64,000 nucleotides of DNA from Psettodes erumei. Taxonomy: Eukaryota > Chordata > Actinopteri > Pleuronectiformes > Psettodidae. Within the stretch, counting starts at the first letter, position 1; each line of letters starts with the position of its first letter. The DNA is taken from assembly GCA_016785225.1 (NCBI GenBank), contig JAFBJZ010000827.1:3357001-3421000 (forward strand). The letters are read 5' to 3'. This document shows positions 1 through 12,700 of the stretch, in pieces. Position numbers and translations under genes: made by a program. The notes below the pieces were generated by a model. That model was not told the origin of the DNA. It did not search any database and saw nothing but the letters and a program-made list of their open reading frames with translations.

Positions 1-2313
1 GTGCGGAGCCCTCCACCGCACTTAAGAAGCTCGCCTCGCGGAAAGAAAAAAGAACTCGAGCGGAACGACTGTTCGCTTACACCACCAGTTTAAACAAAAA
101 GGTGAATATTAGAAATCGCTCAGACTCAGCGTTACCCAACCCAGCTTGTGTTTCGCCTCGTCGGTTTATCTTTGAAAGAAATGTTAATGTTAATACAAGC
201 TGGGACTACTGGATCTCATACTTAACAATAGCCACCGATTATGATCCCACCACCAATAATAATCTAAAAAACACACAACAAAATGCTGTTAGATTTGATG
301 TTACTCATTGGACCCTTTTGTTTCCTCCTCTATCAATACACACATCATCATTGTTCTCTGTCACATAACCAGGCCCGGCTCATTGTCTGCTACAGGTTAG
401 TATGAGTCTATCATATTCAATGCAGTCTCCTACAAATTACATACGCAGCTATTCTACGTGATCAATTAATGGCAATATTCCGTCTGGATGAGGGAAGTAG
501 CTTGACACTTTTATGGTGCAATAAAAAGTAATGACATGGGCGGGCGTATGAGCGCGCGAGTCTCTTTGCATACTGACTGTCAATGCAGACATTTCTATCT
601 TGAATAAAAAATAATAAAGCTTTAAAAGTGTTTTGCAGACGCTGCACTATGAATATTTTTTTCCATGCAATGCAAAGCAAAGTAATACATTAAATTTACT
701 GTAAAATGTGCCTTGCTTGTGCAGAGTGGATGAAATTTGCGAGAGATTCTGGATTTACAGAATTCAAAGAGAGGCTAGAAACCTGCTTTCATGACTTCAC
801 ACTGACAACAGCATGAATGATTAACTCACTGAAGTATGTCAGACTGGTTTTTTTTCAGGTTATAAGGATACTATATCGATTTTTTAATGTTATTCTATTA
901 TTTTCTACATTGTTATACAAATTACAGTTTTTGAAAAGGGCAAATCACTCATCTGCACGTGCACAAGACGTTACTCGGGCCAATTCACTCGAGCGATAAG
1001 TCCTTATGCTCTGTTCTTTGTTCTGACTCCACTTTTAAATGTTTGTAACGGGGAGAAGAGGCCGTGTGGAATCACACTCGTCTGACCGCACCACCGGAGT
1101 GAGAGGCATGACAGAGCAAGAGTGAGGACTACACGTAATACGACATGACTGCCCGTGTAACTGCCAGCCTGGACTAGCGCTCAATTCTCCGTCTCTAAAG
1201 AGTATTATTCAATAATGTTCCGGGACATCAACCCAGCGAGCACGTCGACCTGAGGAGAACCTGACTCAGTAGCCCGCACTACGGTGAACTGCCTGACAGG
1301 AACGGTTCTGAGGTAAAAGATGACAACACAGAGGAGCACAGTCAGCTCTCTAGCCTCTGTCTATAAGCTGCTCGGGAGAAAAAAAATTTTGTAATAAGGT
1401 TATATCCAAATCCTGACTAACAATATTAGAGACTAACCACAGATCAGGCATCTCCCTCACCGTCTGAGAAAAATAGCAAGGAGATGAGTCAATATAAACC
1501 GAGTGGATTATTTTGACATAATTTGGGAATAGACTGGTTAGCCTGTGTCGTACATGCCAAGCATACAGCAGAGGCAGAAACACATCTACATCTTCTGATG
1601 CAGCCGAGTTTCCCTCTTCGGATGAGGGAGATGGAGGCCGGCAACTGTTGCCGTGGAGATGTGGAACACATTAGGTCGCTCGGCAACAGGCATCGCGCAC
1701 AAGCCAGAGCCACTCCCGTGTGTCTCACATTCTGCCTGTCCATGTCTCCAGCTTCATGTTGTGGATGAGCTTCCTGGCACCTGACCAACCGCACCGACGA
1801 AAACACTGATTCTGCCAAACATTTAAGATTACAGATAATCTGACCTAACCTTTAATCTTATTGCAATCTGTTAAATCCATTCGGTAGAGTGCACCTAACA
1901 GCGCATAACTGAGGCTGGGATGGTTGCAAATTAAAACCGTCATTCATGTTCCTATTAACATTTTTTTTCCAAAACAAGAGGCAAAATGTTCCTTGTAGAC
2001 TTTAAATTGTGTCTCAGATTGTACCAAAGATGGTGAATATTGTGCCTACATGTGATTCAACATTGTAGTGAATAACACCACAAGGTGTTATGTATTGTGT
2101 AGGCATCAGGAGGCAAAAACAATGGAGGTAATTAAATAAATGTAAAATTTTAAAAGCAGTCTTGGTCGTACAACCCCCTAAACATACCTGTGAATAATAT
2201 CTGAATACAGCGGGGTCTGAAAGTCTGAGATCACTTTCTAAGTCTGAGAAAGTATTCACAGCAATAGCAGCACTACATGAAAGAGAAAGTGTAAAACTGT
2301 AAACATCTCTTAC
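1..2313 (-). other. mycbp2 intron 2 (part)
   Basis: This stretch lies downstream, on the minus strand, of the second mycbp2 coding exon and runs off the left edge. I looked for the next expected exon, which should continue the basic N-terminal region into a conserved segment, and did not find it. Open frames here are short and start or end without splice signals. I see no other gene. Confidence 0.6.
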
Positions 2314-4833
2314 CTTTGTTCTGGATTTGACTTTGGACTTGACTTTCTGTCGTCTTTTGAGTTTCTTCTTACTCAGAGCCTTCTTTCCCCTAAAAGAATA
2401 AAGTGATCACTCAGTATTGCAAAATAATGCTTGAGCAATGGTTGCAGTCAAATAGAATGAGACCTTTTTAAAAATCTTATCAAAAGGTTTATTATGAAAA
2501 AGCTTGTGATAAGATACAGCAACAAATTCTTCTTCTACCCAGTCATGATGCTGGTGAAAAAAGAATCATTTTTCCTTTGCTAAGAAAACTTCTACAATCT
2601 TGAATCCATTCCAATGACTTTAAGAATTATTACTCACTGCTAAATACAGAAAAGCCAATGCCTTTTAAATCTGTTGTTGATCTACTGTTTAATATAATAA
2701 TTCTGTACACTTTTTGCTCAGCAAGCTTGAATGATTTTCTTTATTTCACCACTGTTCTGTTGAGTGTGCATACTGTGCAACTGTGTATTGATTTATGATG
2801 GCTTGTCAACAAAGAAAACCTTCAAATGCTTCAACCCTTTCATCATAAGACCACCCTTACTCATCAAAACACCAAACTACAACCAGGCTCACTGAAACAG
2901 AGAGAAATTTCTATCTGATATTTACTGTAGTTGGCAAATCATCAGATCAACAGAATCATCAGGGGAAAAAAGAGGAACAGTACTTGGTTCAAAGTGCTTA
3001 TGTGTATCTGACTAATGCTGCAACTAACAATTATTTTCATTGTACAGTAATCATTCAATTATTTCTTCAAATGATTGTTGTGTCTATAAAATGTAAATAT
3101 CTTTTATGATTTCCCAAAGTGACATATTGAAATGTCTTGTTTTGCCAGTCAACAGTCCCAAACCCAAAAGGTCTTCACTTGTAACATTTCAGAAGGCGAG
3201 AACTTGCCACCAGCAAACGTTTGGCATTTTGCATTAAAAATACTGAAATGCTGCACGTCAATTTTCTGTTGATCGACCAATCAAAGTTCTATTTGCATGT
3301 TACACACAAGCCACGTACTTCACTGTCAGATAAACAAAAGAAAGGCTGGTGTCAGACAACATGGTCTTTCAAAACGACATGATTCATCTGGATGAGTTTT
3401 CGGTTTTTGCTGCTGTTGTTGTTGTTGTTGATGATCATTTCCATAGATCGATGAATTCAGCAGTTTCCCACTGAAACAGCGGCCCGCAGATACTGATGTC
3501 AAGACACTTAACAGCTGAACGCAAAAAGTTTGCGCACGGCTGAACTAGTCCATGCTCAGAGCGAGCTTTGTGCACGGTGGGCTGAGGGGAAAACAGCGGA
3601 GTTTGAGAGGGAGGATGCTGCAACGATCCGGTTACTCAGTCTACAACCTGACCGACTACAATGACGTAACTGTATTACCAGCTTATACCAGAGAAGCAAA
3701 TGAGTTCACCCACACGTTTCTAACGTTTTCAAAGCAATGTGCTGCCTCACATCTGCGTTTTACGTTATTTCTGCAACTTATTACAGCTTAATTTCTCATG
3801 AAAAGTAAAAACTTAGTCTGTGTTTGGATAACCTGGGGAAGGGCTGATGCTTCTTAACGTTTGCTAGCTGTCGAAACAGTGACGCCGTTGGGCCTGTATA
3901 CACGCAGCTTTAAGTTGCATTAAATGACAAGTTAGGCGATGGGCATTGTGGTGACAACGCCCGTAATTGGTGTCTCAAACGTTTAACAAAATTATTAACG
4001 CATTACTCGCGCAGTGCGCGTGTTTACGTTTAGCTAGGTAGCGGCTATTTAGTCAAAACAAATTGGCGAACTGCTGTCATGACAGTTAGCCAGCTAGCTT
4101 GTTTTGGATAGAAAACGATAGAAGAGCATGTTTCTTCGGGGCCGGGTGGGTAGCGTCTTTAGTTCACGAGCAATGGGTCAATGTTTGGCTAAAACACAAT
4201 GTCCAGAGTGCCGGGGTGCAAATCCCCCGCGCAGGGCTGAACTAATGCAGCGTTAGCTTAGCTGACACGGGTAAGCTAGGGAAGTCAAAGCCAAAATGCT
4301 ACCTAGCAAGCCAACCCCCACAAGAGGTTGCACCCAAATAATAAAGCCCCGGGCGTGCTGTTTGTGGTTAAAACAATGTCTAAGATGACAAAGGTCCAAC
4401 TAGCTCATGAACCGTGCATATACAGTAACTTGTGCGTTGCCGGTGTTAACCTACGTACTGCCGAGGAAGGGTTAATGCTAGCTTACGGTCGTTAGCTCAG
4501 TTAGCACCACAGATGACAGACCAATGTCTTGGACCTCTATATTTTCCCGTTAACCACTCACCTTCCTTGATTTATCCCTTGCTCTTTATCGTTGATAGCG
4601 GTGGTGTAAATCCTCCTGTATCTTTCCGCCAGAGCTCGTCCTGAGAGTAAAAGCTGGTACCGAGTCCGACAATCCGACTGGGCTCCGGGTGTCGGACAAG
4701 AACCCATACCCGAACCAACGGTGGAGAAATCGGCTCCTGCTCCAGAAATGACCCTGACACCCAGCCCCATCGACGGTGATGAGGAGGGAAGAATCCCACC
4801 ACCGGCGGCCGCTGCCGCAGCAGCACACATCAT
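2314..4833 (-). CDS. mycbp2: MYCBP2 (PAM/Highwire/RPM-1) E3 ubiquitin ligase, N-terminal exons 1-2 only
   Basis: MYCBP2 is a giant RING-type E3 ligase that acts on serine/threonine through a cysteine relay and controls axon growth, synapse formation and axon degeneration. Only the first 115 or so residues are here. Coding exon 1 is 4833-4562 and starts at two adjacent ATGs, giving MMCAAAAAAAGGG and then YQLLLSGRALAERYRRIYTT. Exon 2 is 2389-2314 and gives the lysine-rich stretch KKLKRRQKVKSKVKSRTK. Both match the human N-terminus (MMMCAA..., YQLLLSGRALADRYRRIYTAALND, KKKLKRKQKSKSKVKTRSK) as I remember it. The exon 1 donor reads AAG/gtgagt, the exon 2 acceptor ctttta-g and the exon 2 donor AAG/gtaaga; the phases agree (2, then 0). 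An in-frame ATG nine codons upstream at 4860 exists, but the conserved start is 4833. The rest of the gene lies past the left edge. Two other frames of exon 1 are also open and are judged to be shadows. Confidence 0.9.
3012..3200 (+). repeat. dispersed teleost repeat (unnamed family) in mycbp2 intron 1
   Basis: The sequence beginning tgctgcaactaacaatta, followed by a run containing tctataaaatg and then aaatgtcttgttttg with a nearby cccaaaccca, is a pattern I recall as a very common interspersed repeat in percomorph fish. I cannot name its class. Basis is pattern memory only. Confidence 0.45.
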
Positions 4834-5340
4834 CGTTTTGGAGAACAATGCATATATCACTCAAAAGATATCACAGGTCGATGATATCTAGCCATCAGAT
4901 GCAATCCGCTTGTCATTAAATCCGCCACAAGTCACATAATTTGCCCAATTCCAAGTTGCAGAAATGCCACAATTAGCATCCACGGTCCACGGTTATTATA
5001 AGCGCAAATTGTAGCCAATCTGGTGGTGCAGCTACGCTCTTCCGATCCGGCCACAGCGTCAACGCGGTGCTCGTCGCCCGAAAATATATCTTCTCAGGAC
5101 ATAGCAAAAATTCTTGTAAAATCGCAGAAATGGCCCAATTCATTTCCAAAAACCGCGCCGTCGTGTTTTGGTTTTATTCGCTCTTTGATTATTTCTGGAC
5201 CCGGGAGAGGCAGCACCCTCAGTTGGGCTGCCATCTTAGCTCCATCATCCCTCCCCTCCCTGGCTGAGTCTTGCGTCGCTAGCATGCCGGGATATTTTCA
5301 TACAACCAAACCGAGCGATGCTACCATTGATTTACTTTGA
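4834..5340 (-). promoter_or_regulatory. mycbp2 5' UTR and promoter region
   Basis: This segment is richer in G+C and CpG than the flanking AT-rich DNA and sits directly upstream of the mycbp2 start codon. It is the natural place for the transcription start of a broadly expressed gene. No TATA box is obvious. An open frame on the plus strand (5023-5340) has no homology I recognise and is treated as chance. The exact start site cannot be read from sequence. Confidence 0.4.
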
Positions 5341-8340
5341 ACAATGACCTCTCTGTGTATAAACGTATAGCTGTTGAAAACAAATGGAAAGTCGTGTAGG
5401 TTAAAGATTGAGAAACAGGCACTACACAGAGCTATATGGTCTATTTTGTACATTGTGCACAATTGGAATCAGGACATTTAATTTGTAGAGGTCCATCCAG
5501 AGCCCCTCCCAGTTGGATCTAAATTTGGCACACAGGGATAATTTTAAAAGCGATTAAATGCTGTGTTGCCCACTAATAAAAAAAAAAGAAAACTCTACTA
5601 ATGCTCTCTTTAAAAACAGGGTTGCAGTATGTGAAGACAGCTTTGAATTTATACTTCACAGTTTCTTCTCTGCTACGCTCAGTTACAATCCATTTACTAC
5701 TGATCTATTAATAGCAGCTGCCTGGAATAATGTTCAGTGTTTGTATTGTGCTTCCTCCTCCAGTCACCACCGAGTCACTGTGAAATGTTGCCCTTCGATC
5801 TCAGACGTGACATCCTTAAACAGCCCATTAGTTTGCACAAGCATTGCAGCCACCATATGATACAGCGGTCTTCCTCACTGAGTGGGCCCTAGCCCAGGCC
5901 TACACAGCCCTGTCTGCCTACTGCGAATGCTTTATGATAACCAATGCACTGTAAGTTTATTTCTGCCTCAAACAATCAACTGGCATGAGAACACCGAAGT
6001 GTCTCAGCAACGCAACTTCCCAGCTATTATGACAGGAATACTCACAATTTTAATTTTCCTACTGACGGGGGTCAGACTGAGGCATGAAGGGGGAACAACA
6101 GAACAACAGCACAGAGAGGCAAATTGGGTGATGTTTGGTAACATCAGGCAAAATGGAAGCAAAGGCCACAAAACACACTGCATAGAAAAGGTTGATACAG
6201 AAAACTGGTGTAGGTAAGTGCAGAAGTACATGTCACTTATACTGTATGACTGACTGAGAACATGTTATAAAATGCTTTCAGTAAGTACATTTTCCAAAAT
6301 TACTTATTCTACTGAATGTCACTGCAGTCAAATCTAAAGTCATCTTTTCAAAAGGTGGTCTATATGTATGTACGTGTGGATGCGCATGTAAATTTACTGA
6401 GAGATAGAGAAAGAGATTTACACAGGCCCTAGTGGTGTTTTATTGGCTGCGAGGCATTGCCGTAGCCCAATGACAAGAGAGGGGTCGGTCCACAGTCTCT
6501 TCTCATAGCAACCCAGGAAGCATTCGGAGATTATCATGCGCAGTATCAGAGTAGCAGCAAGTCTCAGTGATGACTTCTGATTCTTAACGGAAGAATATAT
6601 GAACGTAAAACTGAGGAATTGTCCTATTAGGGTTTCATTATTAAATATTATAAGTGAAATCGAGTTTAGTCGACATTTCACATGCTATTGTAAGAGCACC
6701 ACATCACTGCTGGATCACAAGCTGCTGACTTTCTCCATCCCGCCTTTCCATAGTGGTCTTTAGGTAGACTGAAATCTAAAGAGAAAGAATTGGCGTTGAA
6801 TTGTTGACGCAGCCTCATACAGACGATGCTCACTTAACCCCTGGTTGTCTGAGGTCTGTCCAGTTACAGGACGCACAGGCGGAGGAGGGGGCGGCATATC
6901 TGGGCCAAGATGATGCCATAGTTCAGGCGACAAACATGAACTTAAATGGCAGAGATGAAATCCAGTTGCCATAAACACATCCATGGCCCAGGGCTTGTAT
7001 GAAAGTCTAGATTGGCTGATATCAGTTGTCCTGACAATTAAAGCTCTTAATTGGTTTCAGTTCACATTCATAACTCACAACTATCCCTTCCAGTCACCAT
7101 AATAGAGCAGGTTACAGTCATTTTTCTGCCTTGACTAAATGAGAGTAGAATCATCAGGACATGGAAAGCCCAGAGCAACTTGTTATATTTATCTACCTTA
7201 CTAGAGCTGCACAACCAGCATTGTCATTTCTACCATTACAGCTCTAGCACCACCCAGTGTCAGGGATTTCTGTACAGCCACACAGCAAACAGAGGAATTA
7301 ATGGCAATATTCCCAGTATGCTACATTTGGGGTTGATTGTGGTTGGCCCTGCTTGGTCATACATAAACGTCCTGCTATTCAGAAATAGGCCATCGTCCAT
7401 CCCGGGTTCGCCAAGTAGCTCGGTCACTGCAGGGCAGCCTGCATTCCTGTCATGCTGTCATCGTGACTAGGATGGGTTCACCTATCAGTATCATGCTGTC
7501 ACACCCTGTCATGCTATGCACTTTTCATACCTTTGATCGTTCATGACATGCCACACCCAACAATAAACCACACAGTCGCAGACAGTATGACATCTATAGA
7601 GTGTCACTCAGGAACTCTATTATGTGCACTCCTGATGATTGAAACCTCTGTCTATTCTCTTCCTCTTCTTCTGTACCATAACCTTAGGTACTCTCATCTT
7701 TGCATTTACATAATAGTAAATGTCATTAAGTAGACGTTTGAGGCAAGGCGAACAGGCGAGGCATTAGTAGGCGGCAGGTGCGTTGAAGTTTCTTTCTGAT
7801 TAAACTCTTCAAATGTCAGTACATATCTCGGATATTATGAGGAGACCCTGGAGATCTGAGAGTGAAATCAAGTTCAAACCACCTCAACTTCCAGTACTTT
7901 TATGGGTATATACTGTATGTGTAAAGTCCACTGTCAGCAATTTGTATTAAGAAAGCAGCAGGTTATTGATACACAGGCATTAATGACCCTTCTCCTGATG
8001 TTAAATTAAAAATGGCAGGTCAATCATATCATATATGTAGGAGATTTCTATTTAATAGTGTTATAAATAAATTTCAAGGTCATAGTAGAGGTGACAGAGG
8101 AGCACAAAAGCTCTTTACTGTTCTGCTTCCCTGACACCTATGTTGAATTGCAGGTCCTTCGGCACCCCACCCAAGTCTACTTTTTTTTTCAACTTACAAA
8201 CAGGAGGCAGTGTGATTAATAAGGCATGAATGGTGACGATAGAAAGAGAAACATGTAGAGTGAGTGAGTTCTTTGATTGTCGTGTGAAGCCACACCTGTG
8301 GGTGGCCGTGGAATCTCCTCCCTCGATCTTAAAGCAGAAG
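5341..8340. other. intergenic DNA between mycbp2 and scel
   Basis: No exon-like open frame with splice signals and no recognisable protein is visible on either strand. The DNA is AT-rich with scattered short homopolymers. Because mycbp2 and scel diverge from here, regulatory elements for both could lie in it, but none can be identified by eye. Confidence 0.5.
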
Positions 8341-8359
8341 GGGTGACGGGTGTGATTGC

Positions 8360-8437
8360 ACACTGCAGCGTGAGTGACAGTGAGTGTGGGGAGAGTTTAC
8401 TCTGCCTGTTCAGCCCCAGAACTTTTTTCTAGTGGAG
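8360..8437 (+). other. candidate non-coding first exon of scel
   Basis: A relatively GC-rich segment ends in TGGAG/gtatgt, a good donor, about 1.3 kb upstream of the scel start codon. The ATG-bearing exon of scel begins with an acceptor (cacttacag at 9760), so a separate 5' UTR exon must exist upstream. This is the best candidate I see, without direct proof. Confidence 0.3.
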
Positions 8438-9384
8438 GTATGTATCCAGTCTCTTTTACTCAATCCCTTTGTTGGTTTCTAGTTTCCATTCATGTGCTTG
8501 TGTTGTGAAAATGTGCTTAAAAAATGGAGATGGTTTTATGTGTGACTTTTTGACTTCTTTGTGACAAGGTGTTCTCCACTAGGGTGTGATGGGTCCTGAA
8601 AAAAATACATACAAAAACATATGGTGTATGCGAATAATGTCATGATAAAACTTGGACTTTAGTAAGTTCATTACAGAATTAGGGACTTTTTAGGGACTTT
8701 AATGTGAGTATGAAATGCCTGTCTTACTATGGACACTATGGACATGACACTTGTACAGTAAACTGCTGTAGAGTATACTTGCATGGTAAATGTTAAAATG
8801 GTTCATTTTTAAAGTGCTAGCCTTGGAAAAGTTTCCAGTTACCAAAAATCCACATTAAAATCTGCCTCAAAATATTATTTGGTCAATAAATATTTCAAGG
8901 ATTTTAAGGATAAGAAAGAGCATGACAATGTGAGAGTGTGCAATTTTTACTCTCATAAAGCTCGCATGTGATTTTACTCAGTCTTGTCCTAAAAATCTTT
9001 ACAGTTTATTTTTGAGAGAGGCCATCAGTCTCAATACTTCAAGACAAGTTCTGCTACATTGGTCTGTCATTCACATTACAACAGGAGAAACAGAACCACT
9101 TCACACAAGCCACAGGAATATAGATAAACCCAGCACTAAACACTCACTGTTTTTGGACAAATAAAAGTTGTCAGACAGTAAATTGTGTGTCTGATAATTA
9201 GACAAATGTTGCATTTACAGTTATAACCTCCCACACAACTGCAGATTTCTGCCTTTAGGCTTATGACATAAAAACAGGCTGTAGTGTGCATGTAGTTGAA
9301 AGGGCACAACCTTTATCTTTGATAGTTAATGGTATGTTATCAGGACACCCCTCTGTTTTGCTGACAATGGTGTGTTTGGAGAAG

Positions 9385-9389
9385 GTGTG

Positions 9390-9425
<36 letters not shown>
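9385..9425 (+). repeat. (GT)n microsatellite
   Basis: About 20 GT units, with one GC interruption, lie in the intron upstream of the scel start codon. Confidence 0.95.
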
Positions 9426-9773
9426 GCGGGTGGGTGTGTCTTCATGTGGGTTCAGATCAAGACAAACCAGTTTAAGGCTTAATTCTAAGCGTGATGTTCG
9501 CAAAACCCAGCCCACTGAAAATGTGCACATGAAGGCTTATGAGGAGAGGAAATATTACTGCATTCTATTGAAAGTGGATTCCTGAGCTGTTTGACCCGAG
9601 TCTGCTTGCACACATAGATCCCAGGATAAACCCCAACATCAGCACTGTCACTGTACTGTACAGCACATGAAAAGTCCCGGTCCACAATACCGCCCAGCGG
9701 CTAATATACTGTTGTTTCATGATGTGATAAAGTTTCCCTCTTGTTCTTTAACACTTACAGGTGAAGTTACAAA

Positions 9774-12700
9774 ATGAGCAAGTACACGACGCAGACTAGT
9801 AAGTACTGAAAAATGCTGACTAATAAAATATTGCTGAAATTCTGTTGTGCCAATATTTTAGAGGCAAAATTCAAGATTCATGTTTGTCCCGTGATGTTTA
9901 CACACTTTAAAAATATTTTTAGTAGACTGCATATATATGTATGTGTGAGTTTATCCTTTATATTTAATTTTATTTCTAATTCTTCTTTTATCTGTTATTT
10001 AATCATCATTATTTATTGCACACTAGCATTTTAGCATGGCCTTAAGAATACTCCACCCTGCATTTCAGCCCCATGTCGTTTGAGCATGTGACAAATAAAG
10101 TTGTTTAATCTTTGAATATGTGCAGCTATTTCCTCGTGGCATATCAATCAGTCAGTCAAACATTATTTGCATGGAATCTTAGTGTAGTTTTAAAGATGAC
10201 TGAACAAGCTGATAATAAGACAGTAAACAATTTCGGACTAATGCTAATGAAAAAATGAAATAATGTAAAAGCAGCTGAAAATAAAGAAAATAATAATTAT
10301 TAAAATAAGAATAGAAATAAGAGTCAGAAAGGAAATGAAATTCAAGAACTAAATGAAAATAAATAAAGAACAAATTAAAATGCTTAAGCTAGACAATAAA
10401 TGTACACTCTGGAAACTATTCTGTTATCTTTCTCAACAAATATGCATAGCAGCAGAGCCACATGTTATTTATTGGATATCTAATAGTTCTCTGTTGTGTT
10501 ACATTGTCAGAATAAAATCTGGGGAATCTTTTCCTTGTCTCATGTCTGCAGCCAGGAGCAGCTCCAGCATGGCAATCGATGAAAACAAGAAGAAGACGTC
10601 TCTCCTGAGCGACAACAGCTGGATCAAAAAACCTGATGATGAGGATGAATTTGTCGAGTGAGTAAATAATAAATTGCAAAAGTTGAAACACAGAAACTCC
10701 AAATTCCACATGAGCGAATGGGCTTGCATACACGCGCGCACACACACACATGCAGCTGTAGGAATGGCAACATTGTTGGGTGTGACTTGATAGTGACTTC
10801 ATATCTCAGTTAACAATTTCTCTACCGCATTCTTCCTCCTTCAGCCGAGACCCAAACTTTGGAAAAACAATTCTGAGCCGGAACAGATCCAGTGACACTT
10901 TTGTGAGGTAAAGCAAATCTTTCAACTTTTCACTCAAATAAAGGACAAAACAATGGAAAGCTATTCCTGCTTACTGTGATGACTAGGTATGTAATTAATT
11001 CATTAATCCCTTTAATTTAATGCAACTTGGTGTATTTTGCTTCTAGTCCAGATGATGAAACCACCAAAACCACAACCACATCATCTGTGCAGGCTCTCAC
11101 CAAGAGGTATCATCTATATTAACATGCTAGTATCTTATGCCCAACTAATGTTAGAATTAAGATGATTATTTTTATACAGCATTTTTATAATCACGTGAGC
11201 AGACTGTGATAAGAACCATCACCAACCATGTCATTGCAGGTTCAGTGCAAGTCAGGATGAGCTGAGGAGCAGGTTGGTGCAGTACGCAAACACCATTATT
11301 GTTGTTTTTGTTTTTTGGGGGGGGGTTGTCTGTTAATGTTTGCTCTGATCCTTCATCCAAGTCAATGCAACTTCAGTAATTTTAACCATAAAACTTATTA
11401 ATGCCTCTCTAATACCTGCAGCACCCTCCCTCTCAGCAAGCCCACGTCCTCCTACACCAGAAGGTACATTTCCATAACAACGCAAATAATGGTGCAATAT
11501 CTAGCCACTTTTTTTTTTTGAGGGGGGGATTATTTTAATAATCTGCCCCAGTTATATTCTCCCAATACATATTTATAAAACTCCCATCTGTGAAACACTG
11601 AATATAACTTTATATTTTTATCATGTCACTACAGCTCCACCATTTCCAGGACTAGTGTTACAGATGAACCAACAACAAGGTACCTACTAAAACTTCAAAC
11701 CAACAAAGGAAACATTTGGGTGAAGTATTTTGTAACTGTTGTTTCTTGTTACTCTTCCTGCAGCACCACAACCACTATGATCACCAAGGAAGGCAAAACC
11801 ACTGAGACCACCATCACCACCACCCAGAGTGTTAGGTAACAATACTCCAGCATTAATATGTATCATCTTATTGTACACTATGTCCGTATCAGATTAATGA
11901 ACCAAGATTGTTTTTGTTTTTTTGCAGGTCTCCTGTAATTAAATCTCCCACCAAGACTGAGACATTCACTGAGCGTGTCAGGTCTTCAAGCAAAGAGTAA
12001 ATACTGTAATATTTGTTGTTTTTTTAACCAAGGTTAAACTGCCAGGGAGTAAAAGAGTGTCGTATTTTTATATAAATCTCTAGCATTATAATAAAACATC
12101 ATTAGGTTGTTAATACTGATGCACATAAATTAATTTAGTTCTTTTCCACCCCTTGCTACCACTTCTAATGCGGAGTCTAATGCAAACATGGAGGCAATGA
12201 GCCTCCTGCAAAATATATGAGCACACTGCACTTTTACAGCTCCAGAAAAGAGACTTCTTTACCAGTCATATTATGTTGGCTTTTTATCTTTGTGAAATAA
12301 AGGTTGATTAGTTGTCACATCTTTCCCCAACAGGCCACAGTACTCAACCAACTACTACTCACCCACCAGAACAACCAGAGTGACTGAGACGACTCTCACC
12401 AGCGATAAGGAGTAAGATGCTTTAATATTGTTAGGAAGTTGTTACTGAGTAACAGTACAATTGGGATCTACATACAGCCTACAATTTCTCATTTCTTAAT
12501 TATTATTTCTGTGTAGCGCGGAGGACAAACTTTATGACACGCTCATCCCCTCGGCCATCAAGGGTGATCTCTCACCTACAGACAGGTGACTGTCAGATTG
12601 TGATTGTTTTTAAACATCGGGCCTCAAAAATTAATTGTATTAATCATGACACCAAAAAAAAAAGTGCTGTGCTCAGGCGTACTGTGTTATCCTCTTTACA

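Noticed and set aside
4558..4864. Alternative frames of 84 and 92 codons over mycbp2 exon 1
   Set aside because: The third frame carries the conserved MYCBP2 N-terminus and splices in phase to exon 2; the others do not.
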